35,427 bases of DNA from Pseudomonadota bacterium (GCA_030625085.1 DAOURK010000033.1:1-35427); one strand, 5' to 3'. Positions 17,151 to 26,304 are shown, counted from the stretch's first letter. The notes: generated from the letters alone by a model not told the origin. Translations and numbers: made by a program.

Positions 17151-17663
17151 ATGAAAAAGTTATATTCAATGATTTGCATATGTGGTTTGATAATCGCCAT
17201 GGTCGGTATGATTAGTATAAGGCCGGCTATCGGCCAAGATTGTCAAGAGGTTGAAGTTGATGTCAAACCAGGCAGGAGAAATACAATTAGACTCAATTCC
17301 ATGTCATGGGTGCCGATAGTCATATCTTGCGATCCTAATACAGGCTTAAATGCTGCCGATATTGATACCAACTCAGTGATGATTAATGAGGAGAGTGTTC
17401 AACCTTTAGGAGCCATGCTTTTAAGAGGAGATCTAATATTATTTCATTTAGCAAATAATTTAAATCTTGTAGAAGAAGACATAGTAGACGGCGAAATTGA
17501 CATAACAGTGACGGGTAATTTCGTTGTTGATGATATGCCTGCTGGCTGTTTTGTAGGAGCAGACACTGTAAGCTGTATAACCTCCAGATTTAATTTTGGG
17601 TCTTTAAGAGATTCTAATTTTGGGTCTTTAAGAGATCGTTGGAATACTCGGAGAGGACAGTAA
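17151..17663 (+). CDS. Small secreted protein with IDIKPGS-like domain
   Basis: 170 residues. The signal peptide is about 1-28 (MKKLYSMICICGLIIAMVGM, with cleavage probably after AIGQ or nearby). The mature part reads EVDVKPGRRNTIRLNSMSWV, then ADIDTNSVMINEESVQPLGA and a C-terminal EIDITVTGNF. This matches the pattern of a widespread extracellular domain (VDIKPGSDPNSINLKSKG...VPVAILG...DIDPSTV...), often found in PEP-CTERM and other exported proteins; its function is not defined. Two Cys in the second half could form a disulfide. The tail has a tandem NFGSLRDSNFGSLRD, from a 22-base direct repeat with a 24-base period (17591 and 17615). GAGGAG precedes the ATG. A hairpin follows the stop. Confidence 0.75.
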   Translation: MKKLYSMICICGLIIAMVGMISIRPAIGQDCQEVEVDVKPGRRNTIRLNSMSWVPIVISCDPNTGLNAADIDTNSVMINEESVQPLGAMLLRGDLILFHLANNLNLVEEDIVDGEIDITVTGNFVVDDMPAGCFVGADTVSCITSRFNFGSLRDSNFGSLRDRWNTRRGQ

Positions 17664-18271
17664 CCATATCAAGCAAAATAAAAAAATGGGCGCCCACAGC
17701 CAAAAAAATTATTTTTGTTGTGTCTTTGGCAATAGGCAACTTATAAGGGTCCGGCATCCAGGCTAGGAATGCCGGACTCTTAATGCCCATTTAATCTTAC
17801 CTCCTAATCTCCCTTTTTTTAGCCCTCCAAATAAATATTCAGAAGATGTTCATAAAAATAATGTCGTTTTTCATACACCATATACGATATTATCCTATGA
17901 ATAAATTTTCAGCACCCGAACAACCGACTATAAACCCTTACTTTTAGTATCATATTTTTGCGGGGCACAATTTATGCTACCCCTTTTATAAGAGATCGAA
18001 ATATAAAGCTGAAAAGCAAAATGAAAAATGGGGGGAGAGAGAGAATACCAGAAAAATGCCCTTAAAAAGAGCAAGAAAAACATGTAATCTTTTTTATCAA
18101 AGTCGTCCGCCTCCAAACAGCTAAAAATTTTTACTTTTCTCATAAAATTTTCCCAAGAAAATTATGAGATTTCAACATGTAAAGATTTTAACTGAAAGGC
18201 AATGAATAATTTTTTTTCTAAGGTTTTTTGGTGATTCTATTATTTAAGGTTAAGGTAAGGAGTAATTAGTT
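17664..18271. other. Intergenic region with a hairpin
   Basis: About 600 bases. It starts with the hairpin at 17749-17777. The rest is AT-rich with no convincing gene. A minus-strand 71-codon frame at 17928-18143 has no recognisable content. The promoter of the gene at 18272 should lie in the last 150 bases. Confidence 0.45.
17749..17777 (+). terminator. Hairpin, possible terminator
   Basis: GTCCGGCAT / ATGCCGGAC forms a perfect nine-base stem with an eleven-base loop. There is no long T-run after it, so termination would be weak. ATGGGC (near 17685) and GCCCAT (near 17785) could form an outer stem. Confidence 0.5.
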
Positions 18272-18937
18272 ATGCCAGATAGAACTATGGTAAGTAAAAA
18301 ATTTTTAAAAGTGCTTTTAACTTCCCTCTCTCTTTTAATGTTAATTTCTTTCACCTTTGTATGGGTATCAAATGCTCAAGATTATTGGACAGCCCTTCCT
18401 CCCTATAATACCTTGTGGCCGTTATGGTCGCCGGCTTTATCACCTCTTGATGCGGATGGTGTGCCTGTGCCGGTGATTACCAGTTTAACCCCCGGGACTG
18501 TGCTTCCTGTGCAACCTGGATTAACGTGGGACCCGAGTTTGGATTACCCCTGGCTTCTTTATAATACTCCTGTAGGATTGGCCCATTTTGATCCATTAAA
18601 TGGGGTAAATTACTGGCCTCCAAGTAACTTTATTGATTCAGCCGGAGCAGCTCTTCCCATTATTCTACCCGATCTTTATGGCAGTTTACCTCCTACAGGT
18701 GCACCTTGGCTGCAGCAAAATGTTCTCTTTGCCAATTCCTATTTCTTACGAAGCTACCCTGCCTTCTTAGCGACAGCAGATCCGCAGTTATTTTCGAGCG
18801 CGACACCCTATCCTCTTCCTCCAAATATAATAGCAGCGCTTGGACTTGGATTGACTATACCGACCTTGGGAACAACGTTATATCCACCTCCGGGTATTCT
18901 TGAATTTTTAAACCCGGCCGGCTTATTAGGTTGGTAA
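18272..18937 (+). CDS. Secreted Pro/Leu/Trp-rich protein of unknown function
   Basis: 221 residues. The N-terminus has a charged start, then a hydrophobic core (FLKVLLTSLSLLMLISFTFV) and a likely cleavage site after VSNA. The mature protein is rich in Pro, Leu, Trp and Tyr (TALPPYNTLWPLWSPALSPL; PPNIIAALGLGLTIPTLGTT) with very few charged residues. It ends LEFLNPAGLLGW with no anchor motif. No family recognised. The low charge and repeated Pro-aromatic pairs suggest an extended surface or matrix protein, but that is only a composition argument. GGAG is upstream of the ATG and a strong terminator follows. Confidence 0.72.
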   Translation: MPDRTMVSKKFLKVLLTSLSLLMLISFTFVWVSNAQDYWTALPPYNTLWPLWSPALSPLDADGVPVPVITSLTPGTVLPVQPGLTWDPSLDYPWLLYNTPVGLAHFDPLNGVNYWPPSNFIDSAGAALPIILPDLYGSLPPTGAPWLQQNVLFANSYFLRSYPAFLATADPQLFSSATPYPLPPNIIAALGLGLTIPTLGTTLYPPPGILEFLNPAGLLGW

Positions 18938-18969
18938 ATATTGTAGAGACTTAAAAATCATAAATTGTC

Positions 18970-19018
18970 TGGTCCCGATAGAAGGTTCGGCCAACCCCCT
19001 ATCGGGACCATTTTTTTT
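18970..19018 (+). terminator. Strong rho-independent terminator
   Basis: GGTCCCGATAG (18971-18981) pairs perfectly with CTATCGGGACC (18999-19009) and is followed by A and eight Ts. It ends the transcript of the gene at 18272. Confidence 0.9.
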
Positions 19019-19229
19019 CTTATCAACCAATAATTTCTATACCCTTATGTGGTTTGTTATTTATTTCCACATACGCGCCATTTTTGACACCTTCCAAGCA
19101 AAGACGCGCTATAGCACTGAGCTTTACCGCTCTAACTTGACTGCCTTACTGAACCTTGTTATATTTTAGAAAAAAACGTAACAGATTTAAGGGGTTTATT
19201 AAGAAAAAATACAATAAAAGAGGTCTGGT

Positions 19230-21476
19230 ATGAAAAAAAATATCTGGAGGCTATTATCCTTAAGCGGATTATTAAGCGTATTATTTATATTCCTTTCCTC
19301 AAGTCCATCATTGAGCAAAGAAAAAAATACGCCGCCATTAAATATCGTGATCATAACAGTTGACACCTTGCGAGCTGATCATGTGGGGTGCTATGGCTAT
19401 CGGCCAATCAAAACTCCCCAGATGGATGCCTTGGCCGGTGAAGGGGTCTTATTTGAACAGGCCTTTAGTCCTGTACCCACTACACTTCCAGCTCACACTT
19501 CGCTTTTTACCGGAATCTATCCAATTACACACGGCGTCAAAAACAACGGGGCCTTTGCTCTGGGTGAATCCGCCGTTACTTTAGCCGAGCAGCTTAAGGC
19601 GCAAGGGTATAATACTGCGGCCTTTGTCTCCTCCTTTGTCCTGGATTCCCGGTTTGGTCTTGATCAGGGTTTTGATGTATACGATGATGATCTGGTTACC
19701 GGAGTGCAGACTCCTGCCCTGCTTCAAAAAGAAAGGCGTGCCGAAACAGTGACCAAGGCAGCTATTCAATGGTTAAATACAACCAAAAAAAATAACCCCT
19801 TTTTCCTGTGGATTCACTACTATGATCCGCACGAGAAATACGATCCCCCTCCGCCCTTCGCAGATGTTTATGCTCACTGCCCTTATGATGGAGAAATCGC
19901 CTATACTGATTCCTGGATCGGGGTCCTTATTAACAAGCTTAAGGAAATGAAGATTTATGAAAAAAGCTTAACCATATTAGTCGCAGATCATGGTGAAGGT
20001 CTGGGAGAGCATCAAGAGGATACCCATGGGATTTTTCTTTACGATTACAGTTTACATGTACCCCTGATCTTTCGGTATCCTAACCAACTCCCGAAAAATC
20101 ATCGGATAGATTCTCTGGTGCGATTAATTGATATTGCCCCAACTATTTTAGCTCTCTTAGATCAAAAAATCCCGGATCATATCCAAGGGGTCAATTTGTT
20201 GCCCCTCATGAAGGGGGAAAAAAAAGATTTACAGTTAACGCTTTATTGTGAAACAGAATACCCTCGACTTACCTATGGTTGGAGCCCTTTGGAGGGAATA
20301 CGCACTGATGCATGGAAATATATTAAGGCCCCGGAAAATGAATTATATGACCTCATTAAAGACCCCGGTGAAAAAAAGAATGTAATACAAAAAGAAAAAA
20401 GCCTATCTAAAGAATATCAAAAAAAATTCACCAAATTGCGCCAACAATTGATTTCTTCACCAGGCTTTTCTCCCTCTCAATCAGTGACCCTGGATCAATC
20501 AGCCATAGAAAAACTCAAAAGTTTAGGCTATATTTTTTCCTCTGACTCAAAGAAAAAAAAATCTACCTATCCTGACCCTAAGAATATGATTGGGTTATTA
20601 GCCTATTTTACCAAGGGAGCCAAATATCTGGCCAAGGGGAACCATGAAGAGGCGGTTACCGAATTTAAAAAGGTCCTAAAAAAGGACCCCCAAAATATTG
20701 ACGTTTTTACTTGCTTGGGCGCTGTTTACCAGGCCATGGGACAGAATGATCTAGCTATTGAAGCATACGAGCAGGCGGTTTCCTTAGGTCCGGATCATTT
20801 AAATAACCTTCTTCAACTGGGGAATCTCTATCTAAAGACAGAACAAGGAGAAAAGGGCAAAGCCATTTTTGAAAAAATCATAAGCTTAAATGAAAAGTCC
20901 AAGGAAGCTTATTTGAATCTGGGAATATTTTATATTGGCAGGGAAAAGTGGGATGAAGCCAGGCCTCTTTTGGAAAAAGCCCTTGAATTGCAACCTGAAA
21001 ATATTGTAACGAAAAATCATTTGGTCTCAGTTTATCATAAGCAAGGAAAAACGAATAAGGCAATTGCTTTTTGCAGTGAGATATTGGCCATTAATCCTAA
21101 AGAGCCTTCAGCCCTTAACAATCTGGGCTGTATCCTCATGGACCAAAAAAAATACCCCGAGGCATTAGAAACTTTGCAATTATTAGCAGAGGTGCGACCT
21201 GACTACTCTCAAGCTCAACAATATATAGGAATGATTTATTTTCATCAACGTGCAGTCGACAAGGCCATGGATGCCTTTCAGAAGGCTGCTGATATAGATC
21301 CGAAATGGGTTGACCCCCATCTAAATCTGGGTATCCTCTATGCTCAATATAAGGGTGATCTTAAAAAAGCCCTCCAGGAGTTTCAAAAGGTCCTGGAAAT
21401 TGAGCCGCAGCATACCCTTGGTCGTCAATTTCTGGAACAAACTCAAAGAAGCCTTGATCGATTCAAGCCTCAGTAA
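19230..21476 (+). CDS. Sulfatase/alkaline-phosphatase-superfamily protein with eight C-terminal TPRs
   Basis: 748 residues. The signal peptide or anchor is about 7-27. The sulfatase-fold domain spans about 37-430: metal-binding NIVIITVDTLRADHVGCYGY (Asp45), TTLPAHTSLFTG and ADHGEGLGEH (Asp253, His254). At the place of the formylglycine Cys/Ser in C/S-x-P-x-R sulfatases there is Thr85 (T-L-P-A-H), so it cannot form formylglycine. Thr nucleophiles occur in phosphotransferase and phosphodiesterase members of the superfamily such as lipoteichoic-acid synthase, so a phospho- rather than sulfo-substrate is possible. Residues about 460-740 hold eight consecutive TPRs (for example YLNLGIFYIGREKWDEARPL; VDPHLNLGILYAQYKGDLKK). 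Sulfatase-TPR fusions are known in several environmental phyla, substrate unknown. GAGG precedes the ATG. Confidence 0.88.
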   Translation: MKKNIWRLLSLSGLLSVLFIFLSSSPSLSKEKNTPPLNIVIITVDTLRADHVGCYGYRPIKTPQMDALAGEGVLFEQAFSPVPTTLPAHTSLFTGIYPITHGVKNNGAFALGESAVTLAEQLKAQGYNTAAFVSSFVLDSRFGLDQGFDVYDDDLVTGVQTPALLQKERRAETVTKAAIQWLNTTKKNNPFFLWIHYYDPHEKYDPPPPFADVYAHCPYDGEIAYTDSWIGVLINKLKEMKIYEKSLTILVADHGEGLGEHQEDTHGIFLYDYSLHVPLIFRYPNQLPKNHRIDSLVRLIDIAPTILALLDQKIPDHIQGVNLLPLMKGEKKDLQLTLYCETEYPRLTYGWSPLEGIRTDAWKYIKAPENELYDLIKDPGEKKNVIQKEKSLSKEYQKKFTKLRQQLISSPGFSPSQSVTLDQSAIEKLKSLGYIFSSDSKKKKSTYPDPKNMIGLLAYFTKGAKYLAKGNHEEAVTEFKKVLKKDPQNIDVFTCLGAVYQAMGQNDLAIEAYEQAVSLGPDHLNNLLQLGNLYLKTEQGEKGKAIFEKIISLNEKSKEAYLNLGIFYIGREKWDEARPLLEKALELQPENIVTKNHLVSVYHKQGKTNKAIAFCSEILAINPKEPSALNNLGCILMDQKKYPEALETLQLLAEVRPDYSQAQQYIGMIYFHQRAVDKAMDAFQKAADIDPKWVDPHLNLGILYAQYKGDLKKALQEFQKVLEIEPQHTLGRQFLEQTQRSLDRFKPQ

Positions 21477-21478
21477 AT

Positions 21479-21598
21479 AAAATAAAGATATTCTTCTTGA
21501 CCGGCAATTCTAATTTTGAAAAAATAGAGATTGGTTATCAATATGGGTTATAATGAGAACTGCCGGTTTTTGACAAAATTTCTTAAATATCTTTATTT
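21479..21598. repeat. Long imperfect inverted repeat upstream of trpB
   Basis: The outer arms AATAAAGATATT (21481-21492) and AATATCTTTATT (about 21586-21597) are perfectly complementary. The inner arms ACCGGCAATTCT and AGAACTGCCGGT nearly match, with the 3' copy followed by TTTTT. The whole could fold into one long imperfect hairpin and end the sulfatase transcript, or be a decayed miniature element. Confidence 0.55.
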
Positions 21599-21663
21599 AT
21601 TAGGATAGTGCTAATAAGGCTTATGGTAAGGCTTGGGAAAAATTTTCAAGGGAAAAGGAGCAT

Positions 21664-22896
21664 ATGAGCACAGACGGATATTATGGACGTTTTGGGGGAG
21701 CTTTTATACCGGAGATCCTGGTAGCTACCCTGAGTCAATTAAAAAAAGAATTTTACGCAGCCAAAAATAATCCGGAATTTTGGCAGGAGTATGTCTCCCT
21801 TATGTCAAGTTATTCCTGCCGACCTACTCCATTAACCTTCGCCGAAAACCTGACCAGGGATTTGGGCGGCGCAAAGATTTATATAAAGCGGGAAGATTTA
21901 AATCACACCGGAGCTCATAAAGCCAATAATGTCATGGGACAGGGACTGCTGGTAAAAAAAATGGGTAAAAGCCGGGTCATTGCCGAAACCGGCGCCGGCC
22001 AGCATGGAGTGGCTACAGCTACCATGGCGGCCAAATTCGGCTTTGATTGCACTATCTATATGGGGGAGGTTGATGTGGAAAGGCAACGGCCGAATGTCTT
22101 TTGGATGGAACAACTGGGAGCCACAGTAGTTCCAGTGAGGGACGGAACTCGTATTCTCAAAGATGCTATTAACGAGGCCTTGCGGGACTGGAGCAAAAAC
22201 ATGGACACTACCCATTATGTGCTGGGTACAGCGTGCGGTCCCCACCCTTTTCCTGAAATGGTGGCCTATTTTCAGTCTATTATTGGCCAAGAATTAAAAC
22301 AACAGATGCTGGCTCAAGAAGGACGACTGCCTGATCAAATCTATGCCTGTGTGGGCGGAGGATCTAATGCTCTTGGTATTTTCACCGAATTTCTTAAAGA
22401 CAAACAGGTGGAATTGCATGGAGTAGAAGCCGGTGGAGAGGGGCTAAACACCGGGCGCCATGCGTCTCGTCTATCTTCCAAGGATGGAAGAGTCGGCGTA
22501 GCTCAAGGGTACAAAACCTTTTTCCTTGAGGATGAGGAAGGACAAATGAAAGAGACCCATTCTGTGGCAGCCGGCTTGGATTACGTGGGGGTGTCACCTA
22601 TTTTGGCTCATCTTAAGGAAACCGGTCGAATTCTATTTCATGCAGCCACAGATAGTGAAGTAATTGAAGCCATGAGAATAGCCATGAAAAAGGAGGGCCT
22701 TATTCCGGCACTTGAATCTGCACATGCTTTTGCTTATGCACTTCAGCAGGCCCCAAAATTAAGCAAGGATACAATTATGGTCATCAATCAGTCGGGACGA
22801 GGGGATAAGGATATTTTTACTATAGCTGACGCTCTGGGAGATGATCAGTGGAAAGAATTTATCAAGCAGAAAGCCAAAAGCTATGAATCTTACTGA
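21664..22896 (+). CDS. trpB: Tryptophan synthase beta chain
   Basis: 410 residues, normal length. The PLP-binding Lys86 lies in HTGAHKANNVMGQGLL. The Gly-rich phosphate loop is CVGGGSNALGIF. The start DGYYGRFGGAFIPEIL and the block GEVDVERQRPNVFWMEQLGA belong to a TrpB subgroup that usually travels with a distinctive TrpA, as here. It joins indole and serine to make tryptophan within the alpha2-beta2 complex. The end overlaps trpA by 14 bases, so translation is coupled. No other trp genes are in the window, so this is a detached trpBA pair. AAGGAG gives a strong ribosome binding site. Confidence 0.97.
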   Translation: MSTDGYYGRFGGAFIPEILVATLSQLKKEFYAAKNNPEFWQEYVSLMSSYSCRPTPLTFAENLTRDLGGAKIYIKREDLNHTGAHKANNVMGQGLLVKKMGKSRVIAETGAGQHGVATATMAAKFGFDCTIYMGEVDVERQRPNVFWMEQLGATVVPVRDGTRILKDAINEALRDWSKNMDTTHYVLGTACGPHPFPEMVAYFQSIIGQELKQQMLAQEGRLPDQIYACVGGGSNALGIFTEFLKDKQVELHGVEAGGEGLNTGRHASRLSSKDGRVGVAQGYKTFFLEDEEGQMKETHSVAAGLDYVGVSPILAHLKETGRILFHAATDSEVIEAMRIAMKKEGLIPALESAHAFAYALQQAPKLSKDTIMVINQSGRGDKDIFTIADALGDDQWKEFIKQKAKSYESY

Positions 22897-23647
22897 GTAT
22901 ATTCGAGAAAAAAGAAAAACAAAAAAGATCCTTTTTATGACGCACCTGGTCTGCGGGTATCCGGACTTTGAGACGAACAGAGAAATTGTCCGGATTATGG
23001 TTGATGCGGGTGTGGATTTAATAGAATTACAAATTCCCTTCAGTGAGCCTATTGCTGATGGACCAGTGATTCTAAGAGCCAATCAGCTTTCACTTCAACA
23101 AGGGACCCACGTTGCTGATTGTTTGTCTTTCATGAAAGAAGTAAGCGCCCAATACCCTATTCCCTTTCTTTTCATGACCTATTATAATATTCTGTTTAGC
23201 CGCAAAGTGGATAATTTTTGTCGGGAAGCTGAGCAAACAGGAGCATCAGGATTGATTGTACCTGATATTCCCCTTGAAGAAGGAGCAGAATATCTGAAAG
23301 CTTGCAGCGATTTTCATCTTTCCCCTATTTTGTTAATGACTATTAACTCCAGCCCTGAGAGATTGCGCCTTATTGCCAAAGCAGGGGAGGGATTTTTTTA
23401 TTGTGTAGCCCGCAAAGGAGTTACCGGCCCTAAAACCCATTTTACCCAACAAACTATCGATTTTATTCAACGCTGCCATAAGGCTACTAATTTGCCTCTC
23501 GCCGTTGGTTTGGGCATCTCGAAGCGTGAAGATTTTGAATTTCTCCAGGGAAAGGTAGATATTGCGGTTATCGGAAGCGCTATCATCCGGGTTTTTGAAC
23601 AGGGAGGATACGAAGCACTCCGTTCCTTTTTAAAGGGCTTGCGGTAA
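22883..23647 (+). CDS. trpA: Tryptophan synthase alpha chain, atypical clade
   Basis: The start is placed at the ATG at 22883, inside the end of trpB; an upstream in-frame ATG would add 14 residues encoded within trpB and not expected for the family. 254 residues. Catalytic Glu48 and Asp59 are conserved in ELQIPFSEPIADGP. Within the same motif the usual Gly is Gln50 and the usual Asp before Pro (PFSDP) is Glu55. These changes recur in the Legionella/Chlamydia-type TrpA that pairs with this kind of TrpB (recalled family knowledge). The phosphate-binding end is present (AVGLGISKREDF, VIGSAI). It cleaves indole-3-glycerol phosphate to indole, passed to TrpB. Confidence 0.93.
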   Translation: MNLTEYIREKRKTKKILFMTHLVCGYPDFETNREIVRIMVDAGVDLIELQIPFSEPIADGPVILRANQLSLQQGTHVADCLSFMKEVSAQYPIPFLFMTYYNILFSRKVDNFCREAEQTGASGLIVPDIPLEEGAEYLKACSDFHLSPILLMTINSSPERLRLIAKAGEGFFYCVARKGVTGPKTHFTQQTIDFIQRCHKATNLPLAVGLGISKREDFEFLQGKVDIAVIGSAIIRVFEQGGYEALRSFLKGLR

Positions 23648-23653
23648 CAGACC

Positions 23654-24811
23654 ATGCACCCGACCCAAAACATCCGGCAGGCCCTTCAAGACCCTGCTCT
23701 CTATCAATTCTTACAATGGAAATATCAGCAAAAATCCCTCTTGAAGCGAGGCGGCCAAATATATCCGGTAGCTGTCTATCCTGCCCCAAAAAATCAACAA
23801 AAAAATCCTGAGTCCATTTTATCAGGATTGGATCTTCACCAGACATCAAAGGAAAGCCTGATTATCCAAGACCCTTGTTATCGCAATTTATTTAAAAGCA
23901 TGGGCCGCCCATTGATTGACCTTCCAACTTACACCATGTCCGAATTTCACAGCAATGGTTTTTTGAAATTCCAATGCGGATTAGGTTCCTATTTTCAAAT
24001 GCTGGATACCTGTGAAGCCCTGGAATGGGAACTTTTAGTAACGTGGTGCAATCATTACTGCTGCAGACGAACCTTAGGCCGACAAGACAAAAATTTTCTT
24101 AGATTTGAAGCTCAATTGCCTCTTCGCCAAAAAGTACACTCCTGTGTGTCCGATCCAATCCATAGCGGAAAAGGTCGCAGTGTGGGCTTGGCAGTTTCAA
24201 CTCTTATTGCCTTTTATGATCATAATAAACTCTACCTCTGGCTCCAACGCCGATCTTCTCAGACGCTTTCACTCCTGGAAGGGATGTTCCATGTTTTCCC
24301 TTCATTCATGTTACAACCCACCAACCCTCATCGAATAAAAGAAGAATTCTCCATAACCCATCATTTTAATCGTGAATATATGGAAGAATTATTCAATCGC
24401 CCGCAATTTTCAGCATTGGAAGACCCGCCTTTTGATTTCTATCAAGATCCTTGCTTCCTGAGATTACAAAGTTACCAGGAACAAAAAGAAGCTCTGTTTT
24501 TATTAACCGGCGTGGCCGTAAATCTTTTGAATCTGCGTCCGGAAATCTGTACTCTTCTTTTTATTAAAAATCCGGAATGGTTTGAATATCACTTCAGGCA
24601 GGCCCCTTCACAACAACGATTTTGCTGCAATGAAGAGTTTTTAGAGGGGAAAAATCAAAGAGAAAAAATTTTTCCTTTTGGCTGTCCAATTCCCTATACA
24701 GATCCGGATGACGATCTCATAAAGACAGGCAACCTTTATCCTGACAAAATGGTCCCCTCAGGAGCCGCAGCCTTTTGGCTGGGAATAGATACTCTGCGGA
24801 GCATTACATAA
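23654..24811 (+). CDS. Unknown conserved-looking protein in the trpBA operon
   Basis: 385 residues, starting six bases after the trpA stop, so almost certainly co-transcribed with trpBA. No signal peptide or membrane segment. Cys-rich stretches include TWCNHYCCRRTLGR (about 135-150) and FCCNEEF. The segment LYLWLQRRSSQTLSLLEGMF followed by HVFPSFMLQP recalls a Nudix-like substructure seen in uncharacterised proteins (LQRRS...G..HV.PSG.FQP), but the Nudix box with its Glu residues is not seen. I cannot assign a function. Co-location suggests a link to tryptophan or indole use, which is inference. The TrpA-linked spacing and coding character make it a real gene. Confidence 0.8.
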   Translation: MHPTQNIRQALQDPALYQFLQWKYQQKSLLKRGGQIYPVAVYPAPKNQQKNPESILSGLDLHQTSKESLIIQDPCYRNLFKSMGRPLIDLPTYTMSEFHSNGFLKFQCGLGSYFQMLDTCEALEWELLVTWCNHYCCRRTLGRQDKNFLRFEAQLPLRQKVHSCVSDPIHSGKGRSVGLAVSTLIAFYDHNKLYLWLQRRSSQTLSLLEGMFHVFPSFMLQPTNPHRIKEEFSITHHFNREYMEELFNRPQFSALEDPPFDFYQDPCFLRLQSYQEQKEALFLLTGVAVNLLNLRPEICTLLFIKNPEWFEYHFRQAPSQQRFCCNEEFLEGKNQREKIFPFGCPIPYTDPDDDLIKTGNLYPDKMVPSGAAAFWLGIDTLRSIT

Positions 24812-25110
24812 TAAATTTTAGTCTATTCTGATTTTGGAATAAAAACATAAGCTTGGAATAAATCATCTTAAAATATTTCAAATGGTACATTTCTTAATAA
24901 AATACACTAAAAGTATAAAATATAGTTTTATGAGTAGTAACTTAATTTTGAATTGCCGATATTAATTAATACATATTTTAGGCAATGTTAAAAAAACAAG
25001 CATTATATCGTCATATATAACTCTTATGAGTCTTTAAATAAAAAGATCCCAAAATCAAGTCAGTATTTTTTTTAAATTGTGTTCCTTTCCAATAAAAAAG
25101 GAGGAAAAAA

Positions 25111-25992
25111 ATGAAAGGAAAAATCTCAATTGCAGTGTCATTAACTTTTATTCTTTTATCTGTATTTGTGGCCAATAGCTACGCATACCAAATTCCGCCC
25201 CAATCTTTATATAATTTCCAATCTTTCTATGATTTTTTCCAGAATAGATCATGGGAAGAATGGGGGGGGCAAGCATATGATAACGAAATTACTTTAGAAT
25301 GGATTCAAGAACAAATTGAGGCTCTTTTGAGTCAACTTGAGGGAATGGATATTCCTATCCCTGTCGAGGTAGAATTTTACCTGAAAGAGGTTATCCAGAA
25401 TGCTTTTGACAATTTGATAAAAAGAAGGATATTCATTCCCAATTTTAACAGCGAATTTTTAGATAAACCAGATTACAATTTTTCTTGCAATTATGATGTG
25501 ATGAGCAGAAATATGGATTTTACCACAGACAATTTCTTTTCAGGCGAAAACATGAATATTTCAGTTGATTTCGGCGGTAATTTTTCTGCTGATACAAATA
25601 GACCCTGGAATTTAGATTTTTCCATACAAAGCACTTCCTTTAATCCAGGAAAATCTGCCTTCAATCAAGCAAGAACTACAAGCAGACAAAACATAATACG
25701 ACAAAGAAGGGGAAAACACTTTCAAACAAGAATCCCCTCACGCATGGGCCAGTTTGCCTGGGAATTTGTTTTGCAGGGAGAGATTTGTCAAGATGGTTTA
25801 ACTTACTTGCACATTAACCCTCACCAAACTACAACGTTAAACCTTTGGAACTCCACCTTTATCAGCAAAACTGGTATTGACATTTTACAGGATGCTGTGT
25901 CTCAAGAAAGAAAATTTTATTTGGATATTACGCAGGATAATGAGATAGGTGGTCCAAGGCAAGTGTATTATTGGGAATCACCTCCATTATAA
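25111..25992 (+). CDS. Secreted protein of unknown function
   Basis: 293 residues with a clear signal peptide (MKGKISIAVSLTFILLSVFV, cleavage probably after NSYA). The mature part has an acidic, helix-prone section about residues 60-110 (EWIQEQIEALLSQLEGMDIP) and an Asn/Phe-rich section about 120-200 (FTTDNFFSGENMNISVDFGG), followed by a basic patch (RQRRGKHFQTRIPSRMG) and an aromatic C-terminus. No family recognised. GGAGG with good spacing precedes the ATG and a strong terminator follows about 125 bases after the stop. It appears to be a single-gene unit. Confidence 0.78.
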   Translation: MKGKISIAVSLTFILLSVFVANSYAYQIPPQSLYNFQSFYDFFQNRSWEEWGGQAYDNEITLEWIQEQIEALLSQLEGMDIPIPVEVEFYLKEVIQNAFDNLIKRRIFIPNFNSEFLDKPDYNFSCNYDVMSRNMDFTTDNFFSGENMNISVDFGGNFSADTNRPWNLDFSIQSTSFNPGKSAFNQARTTSRQNIIRQRRGKHFQTRIPSRMGQFAWEFVLQGEICQDGLTYLHINPHQTTTLNLWNSTFISKTGIDILQDAVSQERKFYLDITQDNEIGGPRQVYYWESPPL

Positions 25993-26117
25993 TTTTTTTT
26001 GTTTTTTCAAAAAGGTAAATTATATTTTTCGTCACTAGGTGAAAAGAGTGCTATTATATATAAAGCCCTAGTCTTTCCATATAAAATTTAGCCTTTCTTT
26101 ATACAATGTCCCCTAAA

Positions 26118-26148
26118 CCCCCTTTTTAACAAAAAGGGGGTTTTTTTT
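26118..26148 (+). terminator. Strong rho-independent terminator
   Basis: CCCCCTTTTT, loop AAC, AAAAAGGGGG, then eight Ts. It ends the transcript of the secreted-protein gene at 25111 and insulates the tRNA operon. Confidence 0.9.
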
Positions 26149-26250
26149 CTTATGCTTCTTTGTAGCGGTTTGCCAGCCTAAAGGTTTCACTTTGGCATTT
26201 CTCAAGTAATATATCCCAACAGGTGACAGGTATTTTGAATAAATTTAGAT

Positions 26251-26280
26251 TTGACAAGAATCAGGAAAACATGGTATAGA
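26251..26280 (+). promoter_or_regulatory. Sigma-70-type promoter of the tRNA operon
   Basis: The -35 TTGACA (26251-26256) is a perfect consensus. The -10 TATAGA (26275-26280) follows after 18 bases. The first tRNA begins about 25 bases further on. Confidence 0.7.
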
Positions 26281-26304
26281 TTATACGTTAATTAAATTAA
26301 TACT

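Noticed and set aside
17928-18143. Minus-strand 71-codon frame
   Set aside because: Phe/Tyr-rich translation of an A-rich plus strand with no family resemblance.
15277-18937. PEP-CTERM/exosortase system
   Set aside because: The glycosyltransferase resembles exosortase-associated enzymes, but no exosortase and no PEP-CTERM tail was found in the exported proteins here.
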